18,283 bases of DNA from NCBI GenBank assembly GCA_964601355.1, contig CAZRNB010000057.1, positions 1 to 18,283 on the forward strand, read 5' to 3'. Below the pieces are notes generated by a model. That model was not told the origin of the DNA. It made no database searches and saw only the letters and a program-made list of their open reading frames with translations. The stretch comes from CAZRNB01 sp964601355 (lineage in GTDB: Bacteria > Planctomycetota > Phycisphaerae > Sedimentisphaerales > Anaerobacaceae). This document shows, in pieces, positions 6,328 through 13,493 of this stretch; within the stretch, counting starts at the first letter, position 1, and each line of letters begins with the position of its first letter. Position numbers and translations under genes: made by a program.

Positions 6328-7139
6328 ATGCTCACTTTTTCAAACGACGTGGACATCCTCAGATATGAGCCGATATTGTTTGGTGAGCTGCATCTGCCGG
6401 GGCAGGTACTGTCGGCCGGTACAGGAGGAATACTCGCCGGCTCAACGTTCACCATAAGCAACGCAGATTTTATAAGTGCGCAGGTTTCAGCAGGTGGAGT
6501 TATACATCTGCAATCCGCCGATGGAATTCTGGACGGCGCTTATGAGATAGTAACAGTAGATTCGGCTACACAGCTTACCATTTCCGTTGTACGAGCAGAT
6601 TCCGACGATGAGCTGATAGCTCCGCCGGCTTCTACTGATATATCTTACCGCATCAGCACATTCAGGCCGCAGGCCAATGAAGCTGCCTTTCAATTGACCG
6701 AATATTTTGGTATCAGGCCGGGTAATCCTGCAAGTGACATAGAAGTACAGGATATTATGGATACCAATGTCTTAAAAAGGGCATCGGTGTTTGCGGTTAT
6801 TTCGAGCATATATGCGATGTTGGCCAGCAAAGCTGGGGACGAGAATTTTTGGAAAAAGAGCCAGCATTATCAAAAGTTGTTCGAGAAGGCAAGGCAGCGA
6901 TGCCATCTGAGCATCGACGCNNNNNNNNNNNNNNNNNNNNNNNNNNNNNNNNNNNNNNNNNNNNNNNNNNNNNNNNNNNNNNNNNNNNNNNNNNNNNNNN
7001 NNNNNNNNNNNNNNNNNNNNATTATCAAAAGTTGTTCGAGAAGGCAAGGCAGCGATGCCATCTGAGCATCGACGCGGGTTCGGACAAGATAGCCGATGTC
7101 ACAAGGTTGGGTGCATCTGCAAGATTAGTACGAGATTAA
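6328..7139 (+). CDS. Phage head-tail adaptor-like structural protein (interrupted by the N gap)
   Basis: ATG 6328 follows AAAGGAGA. The frame is open to the N run at 6921. The 55 bases before the gap (6866-6920) are repeated exactly after it (7021-7075); removing the duplicate and the Ns joins 6920 to 7076 in frame, giving 657 bases or 218 residues ending at TAA 7137-7139. Residues about 30-90 form a beta-rich unit (GSTFTISNADF, GVIHLQSADG, VDSATQLTISVVRAD), and residues about 105-205 are mainly helical (ANEAAFQLTEYFG, RASVFAVISSIYAMLASKAG, FWKKSQHYQKLFEKARQR). A helical C-terminal half and its place directly after the capsid gene suggest a head completion or head-tail adaptor protein that binds the portal. 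The family is not named with confidence. Confidence 0.6.
6866..7075. other. Assembly gap (100 N) flanked by an exact 55-base duplicate
   Basis: Exactly 100 N (6921-7020), a default unknown-gap length, lie between two identical 55-base copies (6866-6920 and 7021-7075). The simplest reading is two contig ends that overlap but were scaffolded instead of merged, so the window is about 155 bases too long here. The merged frame stays open with a natural stop. Confidence 0.9.
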
Positions 7140-7148
7140 GTATTTAGT

Positions 7149-7188
7149 CCCCAGGCTTGTCAGCCATTTTTTTGGAGTATTACTGGGG
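7149..7188. repeat. CCCCAG/CTGGGG stem with an enlarged loop
   Basis: CCCCAG (7149-7154) and CTGGGG (7183-7188) with the tttag prefix and ttcac suffix of the family, but a 28-base loop in place of 2-3 bases. Inside the loop GGCT/AGCC (7154-7165) is followed by a run of seven T, which is weakly terminator-like. Confidence 0.5.
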
Positions 7189-7222
7189 GTTCACGAACAA
7201 AAATATTTAGCAGGAAAAACAA

Positions 7223-7591
7223 ATGACTGTCACTTTAGATGGACAAATCTTGTTTGACCGGCAGAATTTACAAATCGAGACGGATAGTTTTATTAGAGCC
7301 TCGATAGAGAAGACTGTATCAAGTCTTAACGGCGTGCTGAGCATCGATCTTGGCAGGCGCGGCAGGCAAATAAAGCAAAAAGGCATGCTTCAGGCAAAAA
7401 GCAGAACACTGCTGGATAAAAGAATCGCTGCAATATCAGCTTTTATGGATGGTGACACTCACGAGCTGGCAACCAATAGCGGTGAGGAATTTGATAATCT
7501 TCGTATGGACGTTTTCAAGGTGAGCCAGCAGCGATCCAGCAGCGTCGGCGTCGCCGTCGATTACGAAATCGTTTATACACAATTGACATAA
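7223..7591 (+). CDS. Small phage structural protein, unassigned
   Basis: 122 residues from ATG 7223, preceded by AGCAGGA. The family is not recognised with certainty. Visible features are an N-terminal beta-like segment (TVTLDGQILFDRQNLQIE), the basic patch SIDLGRRGRQIKQKGMLQAK at about 40-59, a helix TLLDKRIAAISAFMDG and a C-terminal beta segment SSSVGVAVDYEIVYTQL. The position after the adaptor-like gene and before the beta-rich fibre genes suits a head-closure, tail-completion or small tail protein. No catalytic motif, signal peptide or membrane segment is seen. Confidence 0.55.
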   Translation: MTVTLDGQILFDRQNLQIETDSFIRASIEKTVSSLNGVLSIDLGRRGRQIKQKGMLQAKSRTLLDKRIAAISAFMDGDTHELATNSGEEFDNLRMDVFKVSQQRSSSVGVAVDYEIVYTQLT

Positions 7592-7600
7592 AGTATTTAG

Positions 7601-7620
7601 CCCCCGAATTTATTCGGGGG
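7601..7620. repeat. CCCCCGAAT/ATTCGGGGG hairpin
   Basis: A perfect nine-base stem with a two-base loop, again with the tttag prefix and the ttcaca suffix. It is ten bases after the TAA of the 7223 gene and precedes the GGGA ribosome site of the next gene. It is the cleanest copy of the spacer hairpin family. Confidence 0.85.
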
Positions 7621-7639
7621 TTCACAGGGATAATTAAAA

Positions 7640-8413
7640 ATGTCACTTATCAGCGCAGGCATAGAATCTGCTAGAGCGTTTGAATTACCATGCGGAATAT
7701 GGGCTGACGGCAGGTATGTTGGTGCACCTAAAATGACGCTTGTGAAGTGGCGTTCAACCTACAGTGACATGCTCTATCAAATTTATGTCAATGGCAGATT
7801 TGCGGGGGCAACATTCGACAGCCGGCAAAGACAAGAGATTATTCATATACCTTCTTACCTTCAATCACCGGTTCGCATCGAGGTCTTTGCCGTGGAAGCC
7901 AGATATGCTCACATTGATTTCAGCCATGACCTCGTTATGCCCTCTATCGGCAGCGGACGAGTAAGGATAACTTTACTGCGTCAGCAGAATCTGCCGATTA
8001 GTGCGACGGCTGACATCTACTTCGATAACGGCACCGGCGTAATCGACTACAGTAAGGCTCTTAACAAATTGCCGATACAAATCTGGCCGGCCTGGCAGGA
8101 TAAGGCAGGATTTGCAATGGCTGGCTTCGGTTTAAGCGACTTCGGCTATGACGGCGCGGCGGCAGTGGGCTTTGCTAATGGTAGTTTCGGCTACGGCCAA
8201 TTTGGATTCGATGCCGATACGATTGAGTGGATCAGCCCGGAACTACCAACCGGGATTTATAAATTCGCCGTTAAAATTACAGACCCAGCCGGCAGGCAAA
8301 GTATCAGCGAAACAGGCCAGATCACGGTGACACCGCCGGCGAAGCCGGCAGAACACTTAAGCATCGCATCGTTCGATAAACAAACAAATCAATTGGTGCT
8401 GGAAATAAAGTAA
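7640..8413 (+). CDS. Beta-rich phage structural protein with a Gly/Phe-rich insert and Ig/FN3-like C-terminus
   Basis: 257 residues. The N-terminal 1-100 are beta-rich (MTLVKWRSTYSDMLYQIYVN, RFAGATFDSRQRQ), forming an FN3-like sandwich. YFDNGTGVIDYSKALNKL at about 127-144 begins a second unit. Residues 157-192 are rich in Gly-Phe/Tyr pairs (AGFGLSDFGYDG, GSFGYGQFGFDAD). Then LPTGIYKFAVKITDPAGRQS (202-221) and a Pro-rich PPAKPAE tail follow. The GTGxIDY unit and the LPxxxYxFAxxxxDxxG unit also occur at the C-terminus of the LamG protein (11786), so the two share a module. It is probably a fibre, baseplate or decoration protein by position; the exact role is unknown. Start ATG 7640, with GGGA about ten bases upstream. 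Confidence 0.65.
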   Translation: MSLISAGIESARAFELPCGIWADGRYVGAPKMTLVKWRSTYSDMLYQIYVNGRFAGATFDSRQRQEIIHIPSYLQSPVRIEVFAVEARYAHIDFSHDLVMPSIGSGRVRITLLRQQNLPISATADIYFDNGTGVIDYSKALNKLPIQIWPAWQDKAGFAMAGFGLSDFGYDGAAAVGFANGSFGYGQFGFDADTIEWISPELPTGIYKFAVKITDPAGRQSISETGQITVTPPAKPAEHLSIASFDKQTNQLVLEIK

Positions 8414-8421
8414 AGGAATTT

Positions 8422-8459
8422 AGAATTAAGAATGTAGAATTTAGATATTTGTTAATTCT
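8422..8459. repeat. AATTC-type inverted repeat before the tailspike gene
   Basis: AGAATTAA (8422-8429) and TTAATTCT (8452-8459) pair. The 23 bases at 8423-8445 recur exactly at 11711-11733. The spacer ends in AAGGAG (8468-8473) for the next gene. Confidence 0.75.
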
Positions 8460-8479
8460 CAATTCTCAAGGAGAACAAT

Positions 8480-10267
8480 ATGGCTGAGGTTTATCCATCC
8501 GACAACGAACTATTGAATATTCAATCTGACAGCGAGACCGGCGTTGAGTACATACCTACAGGAACATCGCCCTACTATCTGCACTTTAGAAAACTGCTGT
8601 ATCGGCTGCTATTAGCAGCTCGGCGGGCAAACGACCTGAGAGTCTTCGACGATGGCGGCCTCGATATCGGCGTAAAGGCCGGCAAATTCTGGCTGGGAAC
8701 GCAGCTTGTCAATTACGCCGGCTCTTCAGGCAACACCTTAGCCGACGATAAGCCTGATATTTATATCTATCTGGACTCGCAAGGCAATCTCGTCACCGAC
8801 GAATACGATAGCTTTCCTGATATGGCCGGTACGCCACATATCAGACTTGCGGTGGTGACTACATCAGGCGGTGACATTGCTTCTATAAGTGATAGTCGAG
8901 CCGGCCACAATTTTGTGCTGCCATGCAGAGGGGGCAGCTCAGCTAGCGCTGTGGTGGCAGCAACCGATTCAACTGATAAACATAAGTCCCAGGCAGATTA
9001 CGTCTGCGACGGCACAGCAGATGATGTCGAGATAAACGCGGCGCTATCACAGGTTGCTTCCGCCGGCGGTGGCATGGTTTTCCTTGCTGCCGGCAGCTAC
9101 ACACTTGCTGACACCATCAGGATTCCATCTGATGTCACTTTAGCCGGTGAAGGGTCCGCCACTAAACTATCCTTTGCTACAAGTGTCGGCGATAAAACAA
9201 TGATTACAAACAACGTCAGCTATACGCCCGGCTCACGTCACGCCACAGGCAATAAAAATATCACCGTTAGAGATATGTATATCGACGGCGATAAAACCAA
9301 TAGAGGTTCAGGTGCGGATTCTATATGGACCGTCGGTTTTAATACCGTTGAGAATTTAACCATCGAAAATATGAACATTGTGAACGGCTGGACGGTCGCT
9401 ATCCAGACCGAGTTCTGCTCTTACGTGACAATTGCGAATAATCGTACCCACAATTCCGGCGACGACGGCATCGGGATAAATGAGGAAACTTACAATTGTA
9501 GCTGCTACGGCAACCGCATCACCGACGCAGGCAAGGGAGACAAGAGCTACGGTGCACCAAACGGCATAGAAATCCAGGACGGCGCCCGTGACGTCACCGT
9601 CAGCGGTAACGTTATTGAAAACTGCGCAGCCGACGGAATACAGGTCTCAACACATACCGGCAAACCAGGCTGCATCAATGTTTCCATCGACGGAAACACC
9701 GTACGCAACTGCGAAAGCGGTGTATTTGTGAAAGGCATATCCGGCACCTCGCAAATCGCCGTCACCGTGTCAAACAATCAGATAATCGGCACAGTGGACA
9801 CAGCTCTTTATGGCCTTCAGGCAGCTTATACAGAAGACGTTGTCTTCGTCGGCAACACGGTCAATAACCGCGTTAACGCCGGTCGGCTGGCAAATTCAAA
9901 TCTACGCACGATAATCAGCAACAATAATTTCCGCTGTACCTTGACAGCCAGTAATGATAAGAAGGGATTTTTGTTCTCAGAGACTATCACCAATGTCCGC
10001 TTTGCCGGCAATATTATAACTAATTATGGATGGAAGGGACTGGAAATCTCCGGAACCGTCAGCAACATGCACGTAGTCGATAATCACATCGCTGGCTGCA
10101 CAAACGGAAGCGGAGCGGCTGTGCGATGGGACTCGCCAACATCGAGCAAATGCATTCTCAACGGAAATTATCTTCATGGTACACACTGGTCTTATGATGG
10201 TGCGACATCCGCGTATGATGTGCTTGCCGCCAATTGGACCGAAACCTGGAACACGAAGGATGTATAA
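8480..10267 (+). CDS. Tailspike-like protein with pectate-lyase-type right-handed beta-helix
   Basis: 595 residues. Residues 1-155 form a separate N-terminal part (helix LHFRKLLYRLLLAARRAND, then beta strands including GKFWLGTQLVNYAG and PDIYIYLDSQGN) that likely attaches to the virion. From about 165 a pectate-lyase-3/beta-helix domain begins: ADDVEINAALSQVASAGGG, then MVFLAAGSYTLADTIRIPSD and VTLAGEGSATKL. Repeated NxI/VxxN coils follow to about residue 575 (NLTIENMNIVNG, VTVSGNVIENCAADGIQVS, VTVSNNQIIG, NMHVVDNHIAG). Such proteins are trimeric receptor-binding spikes, often polysaccharide depolymerases on the host capsule or cell wall glycan. Catalytic residues cannot be placed by eye. AAGGAG precedes ATG 8480. 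It is the largest host-contact candidate in the block, apart from the LamG and hub-like proteins. Confidence 0.82.
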   Translation: MAEVYPSDNELLNIQSDSETGVEYIPTGTSPYYLHFRKLLYRLLLAARRANDLRVFDDGGLDIGVKAGKFWLGTQLVNYAGSSGNTLADDKPDIYIYLDSQGNLVTDEYDSFPDMAGTPHIRLAVVTTSGGDIASISDSRAGHNFVLPCRGGSSASAVVAATDSTDKHKSQADYVCDGTADDVEINAALSQVASAGGGMVFLAAGSYTLADTIRIPSDVTLAGEGSATKLSFATSVGDKTMITNNVSYTPGSRHATGNKNITVRDMYIDGDKTNRGSGADSIWTVGFNTVENLTIENMNIVNGWTVAIQTEFCSYVTIANNRTHNSGDDGIGINEETYNCSCYGNRITDAGKGDKSYGAPNGIEIQDGARDVTVSGNVIENCAADGIQVSTHTGKPGCINVSIDGNTVRNCESGVFVKGISGTSQIAVTVSNNQIIGTVDTALYGLQAAYTEDVVFVGNTVNNRVNAGRLANSNLRTIISNNNFRCTLTASNDKKGFLFSETITNVRFAGNIITNYGWKGLEISGTVSNMHVVDNHIAGCTNGSGAAVRWDSPTSSKCILNGNYLHGTHWSYDGATSAYDVLAANWTETWNTKDV

Positions 10268-10291
10268 AAACCCACGTTTCACCGGGGGTTT
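10268..10291. repeat. AAACCC/GGGTTT hairpin after the tailspike gene
   Basis: A six-base stem (10268-10273 with 10286-10291) with a 12-base loop, directly after the TAA and before AAAGGA of the next gene. It is a degenerate member of the C/G-run spacer hairpins. Confidence 0.5.
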
Positions 10292-10306
10292 CAAAGAAAG
10301 GACAAT

Positions 10307-10762
10307 ATGGCTAACGAAATACATATAGATTATCCGTCAGGCCACACAGTTTATGCCGTCATTCGTAATACCGTCGGACAGGTGTGGAACCCATCGGCAA
10401 AAACGTTCGAGGATTGGGGGACAGAAGGCCATAACGCCAATGACTACGACCTTACCCCTACCGATAAAGGCGGCAGCAGATATGTCGGCAGCTTTGATAC
10501 CAATGTCCCTATCGGCCGTTATATGATCCAATCGTTTTTGCAAGCTGGGGACTATCCTGCAGATGATGACACTATTGTTGGAGTAAGAGAAATAATCTGG
10601 CGGGGAAATTGTGAATTGACCATTGATAAGATACTTGCCAATAAGGCCGTTCAGAATAAATCGACCGGCTCCATTGATTATTACGATGATGACAGCCAGA
10701 CGGTTCTTTTGACACTTACACCGAGCGAAGACGAATCGAGCATTACGAGGATGCCAAATTAA
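10307..10762 (+). CDS. Phage structural protein, unassigned (151 aa)
   Basis: A 151-residue beta-rich protein starting at ATG 10307 after AAAGGA. The opening IDYPSGHTVYAVIRNTVGQV is typical of a group of phage or prophage proteins near tail-fibre genes, and the C-terminal IDYYDDDSQTVLLTLTPSED resembles the end of small phage baseplate or fibre-associated proteins. A short helical segment CELTIDKILANKAVQNK precedes it. No enzyme motif, signal peptide or membrane segment is found. Its place between the spike and two other small virion-type genes supports a minor structural or fibre-associated role; the name is left open. Confidence 0.6.
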   Translation: MANEIHIDYPSGHTVYAVIRNTVGQVWNPSAKTFEDWGTEGHNANDYDLTPTDKGGSRYVGSFDTNVPIGRYMIQSFLQAGDYPADDDTIVGVREIIWRGNCELTIDKILANKAVQNKSTGSIDYYDDDSQTVLLTLTPSEDESSITRMPN

Positions 10763-10765
10763 GTG

Positions 10766-10813
10766 AATTAGTTACCAATTAACCACCCCCGATTAAGTCG
10801 GGGGCAACTAATT
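10766..10813. repeat. Nested inverted repeats (AT outer stem, C/G inner hairpin)
   Basis: Outer AATTAGTT (10766-10773) pairs with AACTAATT (10806-10813). Inner CCCCCGA (10786-10792) pairs with TCGGGGG (10798-10804). The outer word is related to the repeat upstream of the portal gene. AAGGAG for the next gene starts about 15 bases later. Confidence 0.8.
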
Positions 10814-10841
10814 AACTTCTTTTCAATCAAGGAGTTATACA

Positions 10842-11237
10842 ATGGGTAGTTTCAGTAATCATTGGGAAAACAAAATCTTAGACCATATTTTCAGCAAAGG
10901 AAGTTACCCACCACCGACAATTTATGTTGGATTATCTACTGCTGATCCGCTTGATGATGCTTCAGGTTTAGCTGAGCCGGTCGGCAACGGCTATGCCCGC
11001 GCTGCGACGAATGCTTCTGACTGGAATGCAGCCTCAGATGGGACTATTAGCAACGTCAACGAGCTTATTTTCTCTGAGGCTACCGGTAGCTGGGGGACAA
11101 TAACGCACTTCGCTTTGTTTGACGCAGCAACCGGCGGCAATATGCTATGTCACGGCTCGTTGAGCTCGTCAAGAGCAATAGTCAGCGGTGATAAGGCAAG
11201 ATTTGCCGCCGATGATTTAGATGTGTCACTTGATTAA
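10842..11237 (+). CDS. Phage minor structural protein, mycobacteriophage gp80-like
   Basis: 131 residues from ATG 10842 after AAGGAG. The features YVGLSTADPLDDASGLAEPV, GYARAAT, then GTISNVNELIFSEATGSWGT and ITHFALFDAATGGNMLCHGSL match a widespread family of small phage virion proteins that I recall as gp80-like putative minor structural or tail fibre proteins. It is a compact beta fold without a known enzyme site. Such proteins sit beside fibre and tail genes, as here. The molecular role is not defined in the family. Confidence 0.72.
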   Translation: MGSFSNHWENKILDHIFSKGSYPPPTIYVGLSTADPLDDASGLAEPVGNGYARAATNASDWNAASDGTISNVNELIFSEATGSWGTITHFALFDAATGGNMLCHGSLSSSRAIVSGDKARFAADDLDVSLD

Positions 11238-11314
11238 GAAGTGAGAATTAAGAATTGAGAATTTCTAAACTTGTCTGACGACAGTCAAGATTCTACATTC
11301 TAAGTTCTAACTTC
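11238..11314. repeat. AATTC-word spacer with two nested inverted repeats
   Basis: GAAGT (11238-11242) and ACTTC (11310-11314) bracket the spacer. The centre CTTGTCTG/CAGTCAAG (11270-11277 with 11282-11289, loop 4, one mismatch) makes a hairpin. The left arm is made of GAATTAAGAATTGAGAATTT-type words and the right arm of ATTCTACATTCTAAGTTCTA words, which pair imperfectly, so the whole spacer can fold into one long arm. Confidence 0.7.
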
Positions 11315-11331
11315 ATTTACGGAGATAAAAT

Positions 11332-11706
11332 ATGGCAACAATTAAGAAAAACTGGCAGAGTGAACAAACTATAATCAACGCCATCGGCGTCACTACTGGT
11401 ACCTGGTCGGACGACGTTGACCTTGAAACGCTCGGCTGTGAAGGCGCACATATTATGGTTGATGCTGACTTTCCAGTCAGCCCAACGAATAATCTTGTCG
11501 TCGAGGTAAGAGCTTCATTGGATGGCACCAACTATGATGATACGCCTCTTTACAAATTCGAGATAGATAAAGGCACCGACCCAAATAAGGCCAGCTTCGT
11601 CGTAAAGGACGTGGCACACTTTAAGCTCTATTGTTATCGAGCCGGCGGAGCTCAGACCATAACCCTCATAGCAAAGTGCCAGAAGTGGAACTATATTACA
11701 ACATAA
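11332..11706 (+). CDS. Small phage structural protein, unassigned (124 aa)
   Basis: 124 residues, starting at ATG 11332 after CGGAGA. It is predicted to be all-beta: TTGTWSDDVDLETLGCEGAH, IMVDADFPVSPTNNLVVEVR, ASLDGTNYDDTPLYKFEID and HFKLYCYRAGGAQTITLIAK. The pattern of a deviation-from-mean beta sandwich (xxVxVxxSLDGTxYDxxPxxxFE) is common in small phage or prophage virion proteins, but I cannot name the family. Its position among fibre genes supports a virion role. No catalytic or membrane features. Confidence 0.6.
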   Translation: MATIKKNWQSEQTIINAIGVTTGTWSDDVDLETLGCEGAHIMVDADFPVSPTNNLVVEVRASLDGTNYDDTPLYKFEIDKGTDPNKASFVVKDVAHFKLYCYRAGGAQTITLIAKCQKWNYITT

Positions 11707-11710
11707 ATAT

Positions 11711-11767
11711 GAATTAAGAATGTAGAATTTAGAATGAATACACTATATTTCTCAATTCTAAATTCTA
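11711..11767. repeat. Perfect 13-base inverted repeat of AATTC words
   Basis: TAGAATTTAGAAT (11723-11735) pairs with ATTCTAAATTCTA (11755-11767). The 23 bases 11711-11733 are an exact direct copy of 8423-8445 in the spacer before the tailspike gene. The next gene's AAAGG follows. Confidence 0.85.
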
Positions 11768-11785
11768 AATTTAAAAGGTATAAAA

Positions 11786-13417
11786 ATGCCAATATTGAAA
11801 CCAGTCAGAGCGATGCAACTGAATAGAAGCCATCCGCTTGCTCGCGGCCTGGTCGGATGCTGGCTGTTTAATGAAGGAACAGGCGGCAAGGTTTTTGATT
11901 TGAGCGGAAACAATAATATAGGAACATTGAAAAATAATACATCCTGGTCGTCTGGCCAATTTGGTTCTGTTTTGAATTTTGATGGAAATGAAGACTATGT
12001 TGATTTTGGAACAAGCAGCTATCTACAATGCAATATTTTAACTATTACATCATGGGTATATGCTACAAAGCTCCGCGGAACGCCCCTTTCGCATCTTGTT
12101 TTTAGTGAGCATTATGGCTGGAATTGGGATATAGCTAATGATGAGAAATTTCGCTTTGAAGTCCATACACTTGGTCAAGGCCCAGTAAATTTTTTTAGCA
12201 CATCTACTATATTGAATGGGTGGCATTTTATTGCTACTACTTTTGATGGTTCAATTGCTCGAATATATGTTGATGGTATTTTAGAAAATTCTCAAGCAAT
12301 AAGCGGCCTGATAGATTATGGACCTTCACCCGCTCTTTATATTGGGTCGAGAAAAGACTATTTGGGAACTTTTGATTTTAAGGGCAAGATTGATACCCCT
12401 ATGATATTCAATTACGCTCTTTCCGCTGCCAATGTTGCGCGTCTTTACCGTGAATCCTTCTGCATGTTTGAGCAGCAAAGCAGCTCTGCGGTTCTTTTTG
12501 TGCCGACCATCAATCTCACAGCAGCTTCATCTGCCCAATCGACAGCATCCGCAATCTTAAGACGCATAAGACGAATCAAAGGATCTTCGGCCGGCGCTGC
12601 CGAAGTCAAGGCATTATTGAAAATAATTGGAGAAATCTTGCTTGCCGGCTCAACAGGTACATCTTCGGCTGCGTCGGGCAAATTGACGCTCAATTACCAA
12701 GGCCCATGGCTGAAAAGCCCACTGAAAATAGAAAGGCCGTGGCTGACTGATGCGCTATTTAACGGCATGACGGCCAACGCTTTCGAGCTCGGTACCGTCC
12801 TGACCGGCGGATGGTTCTGGATGCGGCTGTACGGCTGCTCAGCCCTCTACCGCGGGCTCAGCATGGAACAGATAGACTTTGCCAACATATTAGCTGTGGT
12901 CGAGCAGGGCACCGGCTCTTTTTCGCCTGCCGAATATATTCCGCACAATAACGATTCGGTTTATTTTTACGTTGTTCGCCGGTTCAATAATTGCGGCCAT
13001 CAGGAACGAACCTTACAAGCAGCAGTCAAGGCCACCTTTGATGCCGACGGCAGCTTAGATAAACCTCAGCCGAACAATATTTTCGCCGCTCGTGCAGACC
13101 AGATAGACGGCAATAAAGTCCAGCTTACCTGGTTTTATTGTCCCCTTGAACAAAAGTCGAAGTCGATGTGTTTCAAGGTCTATTACGATGGTGGAACAGG
13201 GCAGATCGACTATGAAAATTCCATTGGTGAAATCGGCTACCGCGGCCGGAAGTTTTACGGCTACCAAAGTAACACGCTGCCGGCAGACAGATATTTATTC
13301 GCTATAAGGGCAGAAGATGCCGATGGAGTCGAGAATGGTTCATTAGCACGATTAGGAATCCAGTTGAGCACTCAAAACCCCGATCAAATCAATATTTTAA
13401 ATGTGAAAATCATTTAA
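11786..13417 (+). CDS. LamG (concanavalin-type) domain phage structural protein
   Basis: 543 residues. Residues about 20-222 are a laminin-G-3/concanavalin A-like domain: LVGCWLFNEGTGGKVFDLSG, VLNFDGNEDYVDFG, LTITSWVYA, NGWHFIATTFDG, ARIYVDGIL, PALYIGSRKD and the closing FKGKIDTPMIFNYALSAANV. These domains bind glycans or act as adhesins. A low-complexity Ser/Ala linker (about 245-300) follows, then a beta-rich middle. The C-terminal unit with YYDGGTGQIDYENSIGEI (466-483) and LPADRYLFAIRAEDADGVEN is shared with the 7640 product. Start ATG 11786 after AAAGG. The LamG coding part uses clearly more A/T-rich codons than the rest, suggesting that it was acquired as a module. It is a likely second host-binding protein beside the tailspike. 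Confidence 0.8.
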   Translation: MPILKPVRAMQLNRSHPLARGLVGCWLFNEGTGGKVFDLSGNNNIGTLKNNTSWSSGQFGSVLNFDGNEDYVDFGTSSYLQCNILTITSWVYATKLRGTPLSHLVFSEHYGWNWDIANDEKFRFEVHTLGQGPVNFFSTSTILNGWHFIATTFDGSIARIYVDGILENSQAISGLIDYGPSPALYIGSRKDYLGTFDFKGKIDTPMIFNYALSAANVARLYRESFCMFEQQSSSAVLFVPTINLTAASSAQSTASAILRRIRRIKGSSAGAAEVKALLKIIGEILLAGSTGTSSAASGKLTLNYQGPWLKSPLKIERPWLTDALFNGMTANAFELGTVLTGGWFWMRLYGCSALYRGLSMEQIDFANILAVVEQGTGSFSPAEYIPHNNDSVYFYVVRRFNNCGHQERTLQAAVKATFDADGSLDKPQPNNIFAARADQIDGNKVQLTWFYCPLEQKSKSMCFKVYYDGGTGQIDYENSIGEIGYRGRKFYGYQSNTLPADRYLFAIRAEDADGVENGSLARLGIQLSTQNPDQINILNVKII

Positions 13418-13423
13418 TTAGCT

Positions 13424-13461
13424 GATGCTCGATACTGGATACTCGATACTCGTCGAGCATC
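13424..13461. repeat. ATCGAG-word inverted repeat before the hub-like gene
   Basis: GATGCTCGA (13424-13432) pairs with TCGAGCATC (13453-13461). Surrounding 13424-13485 is built of GATACTCG, CATCGAG and GAATCGAGGATC words. The ATG at 13425 lies in this repeat and is an unlikely start for the next gene. Confidence 0.8.
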
Positions 13462-13493
13462 AAGCATCGAGAATCGAGGATCAAGAATCAATT

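Noticed and set aside
6849..7139. Separate gene spanning the N gap in another frame
   Set aside because: It reads through the Ns and the duplicated 55 bases; merging the duplicate restores a single longer gene.
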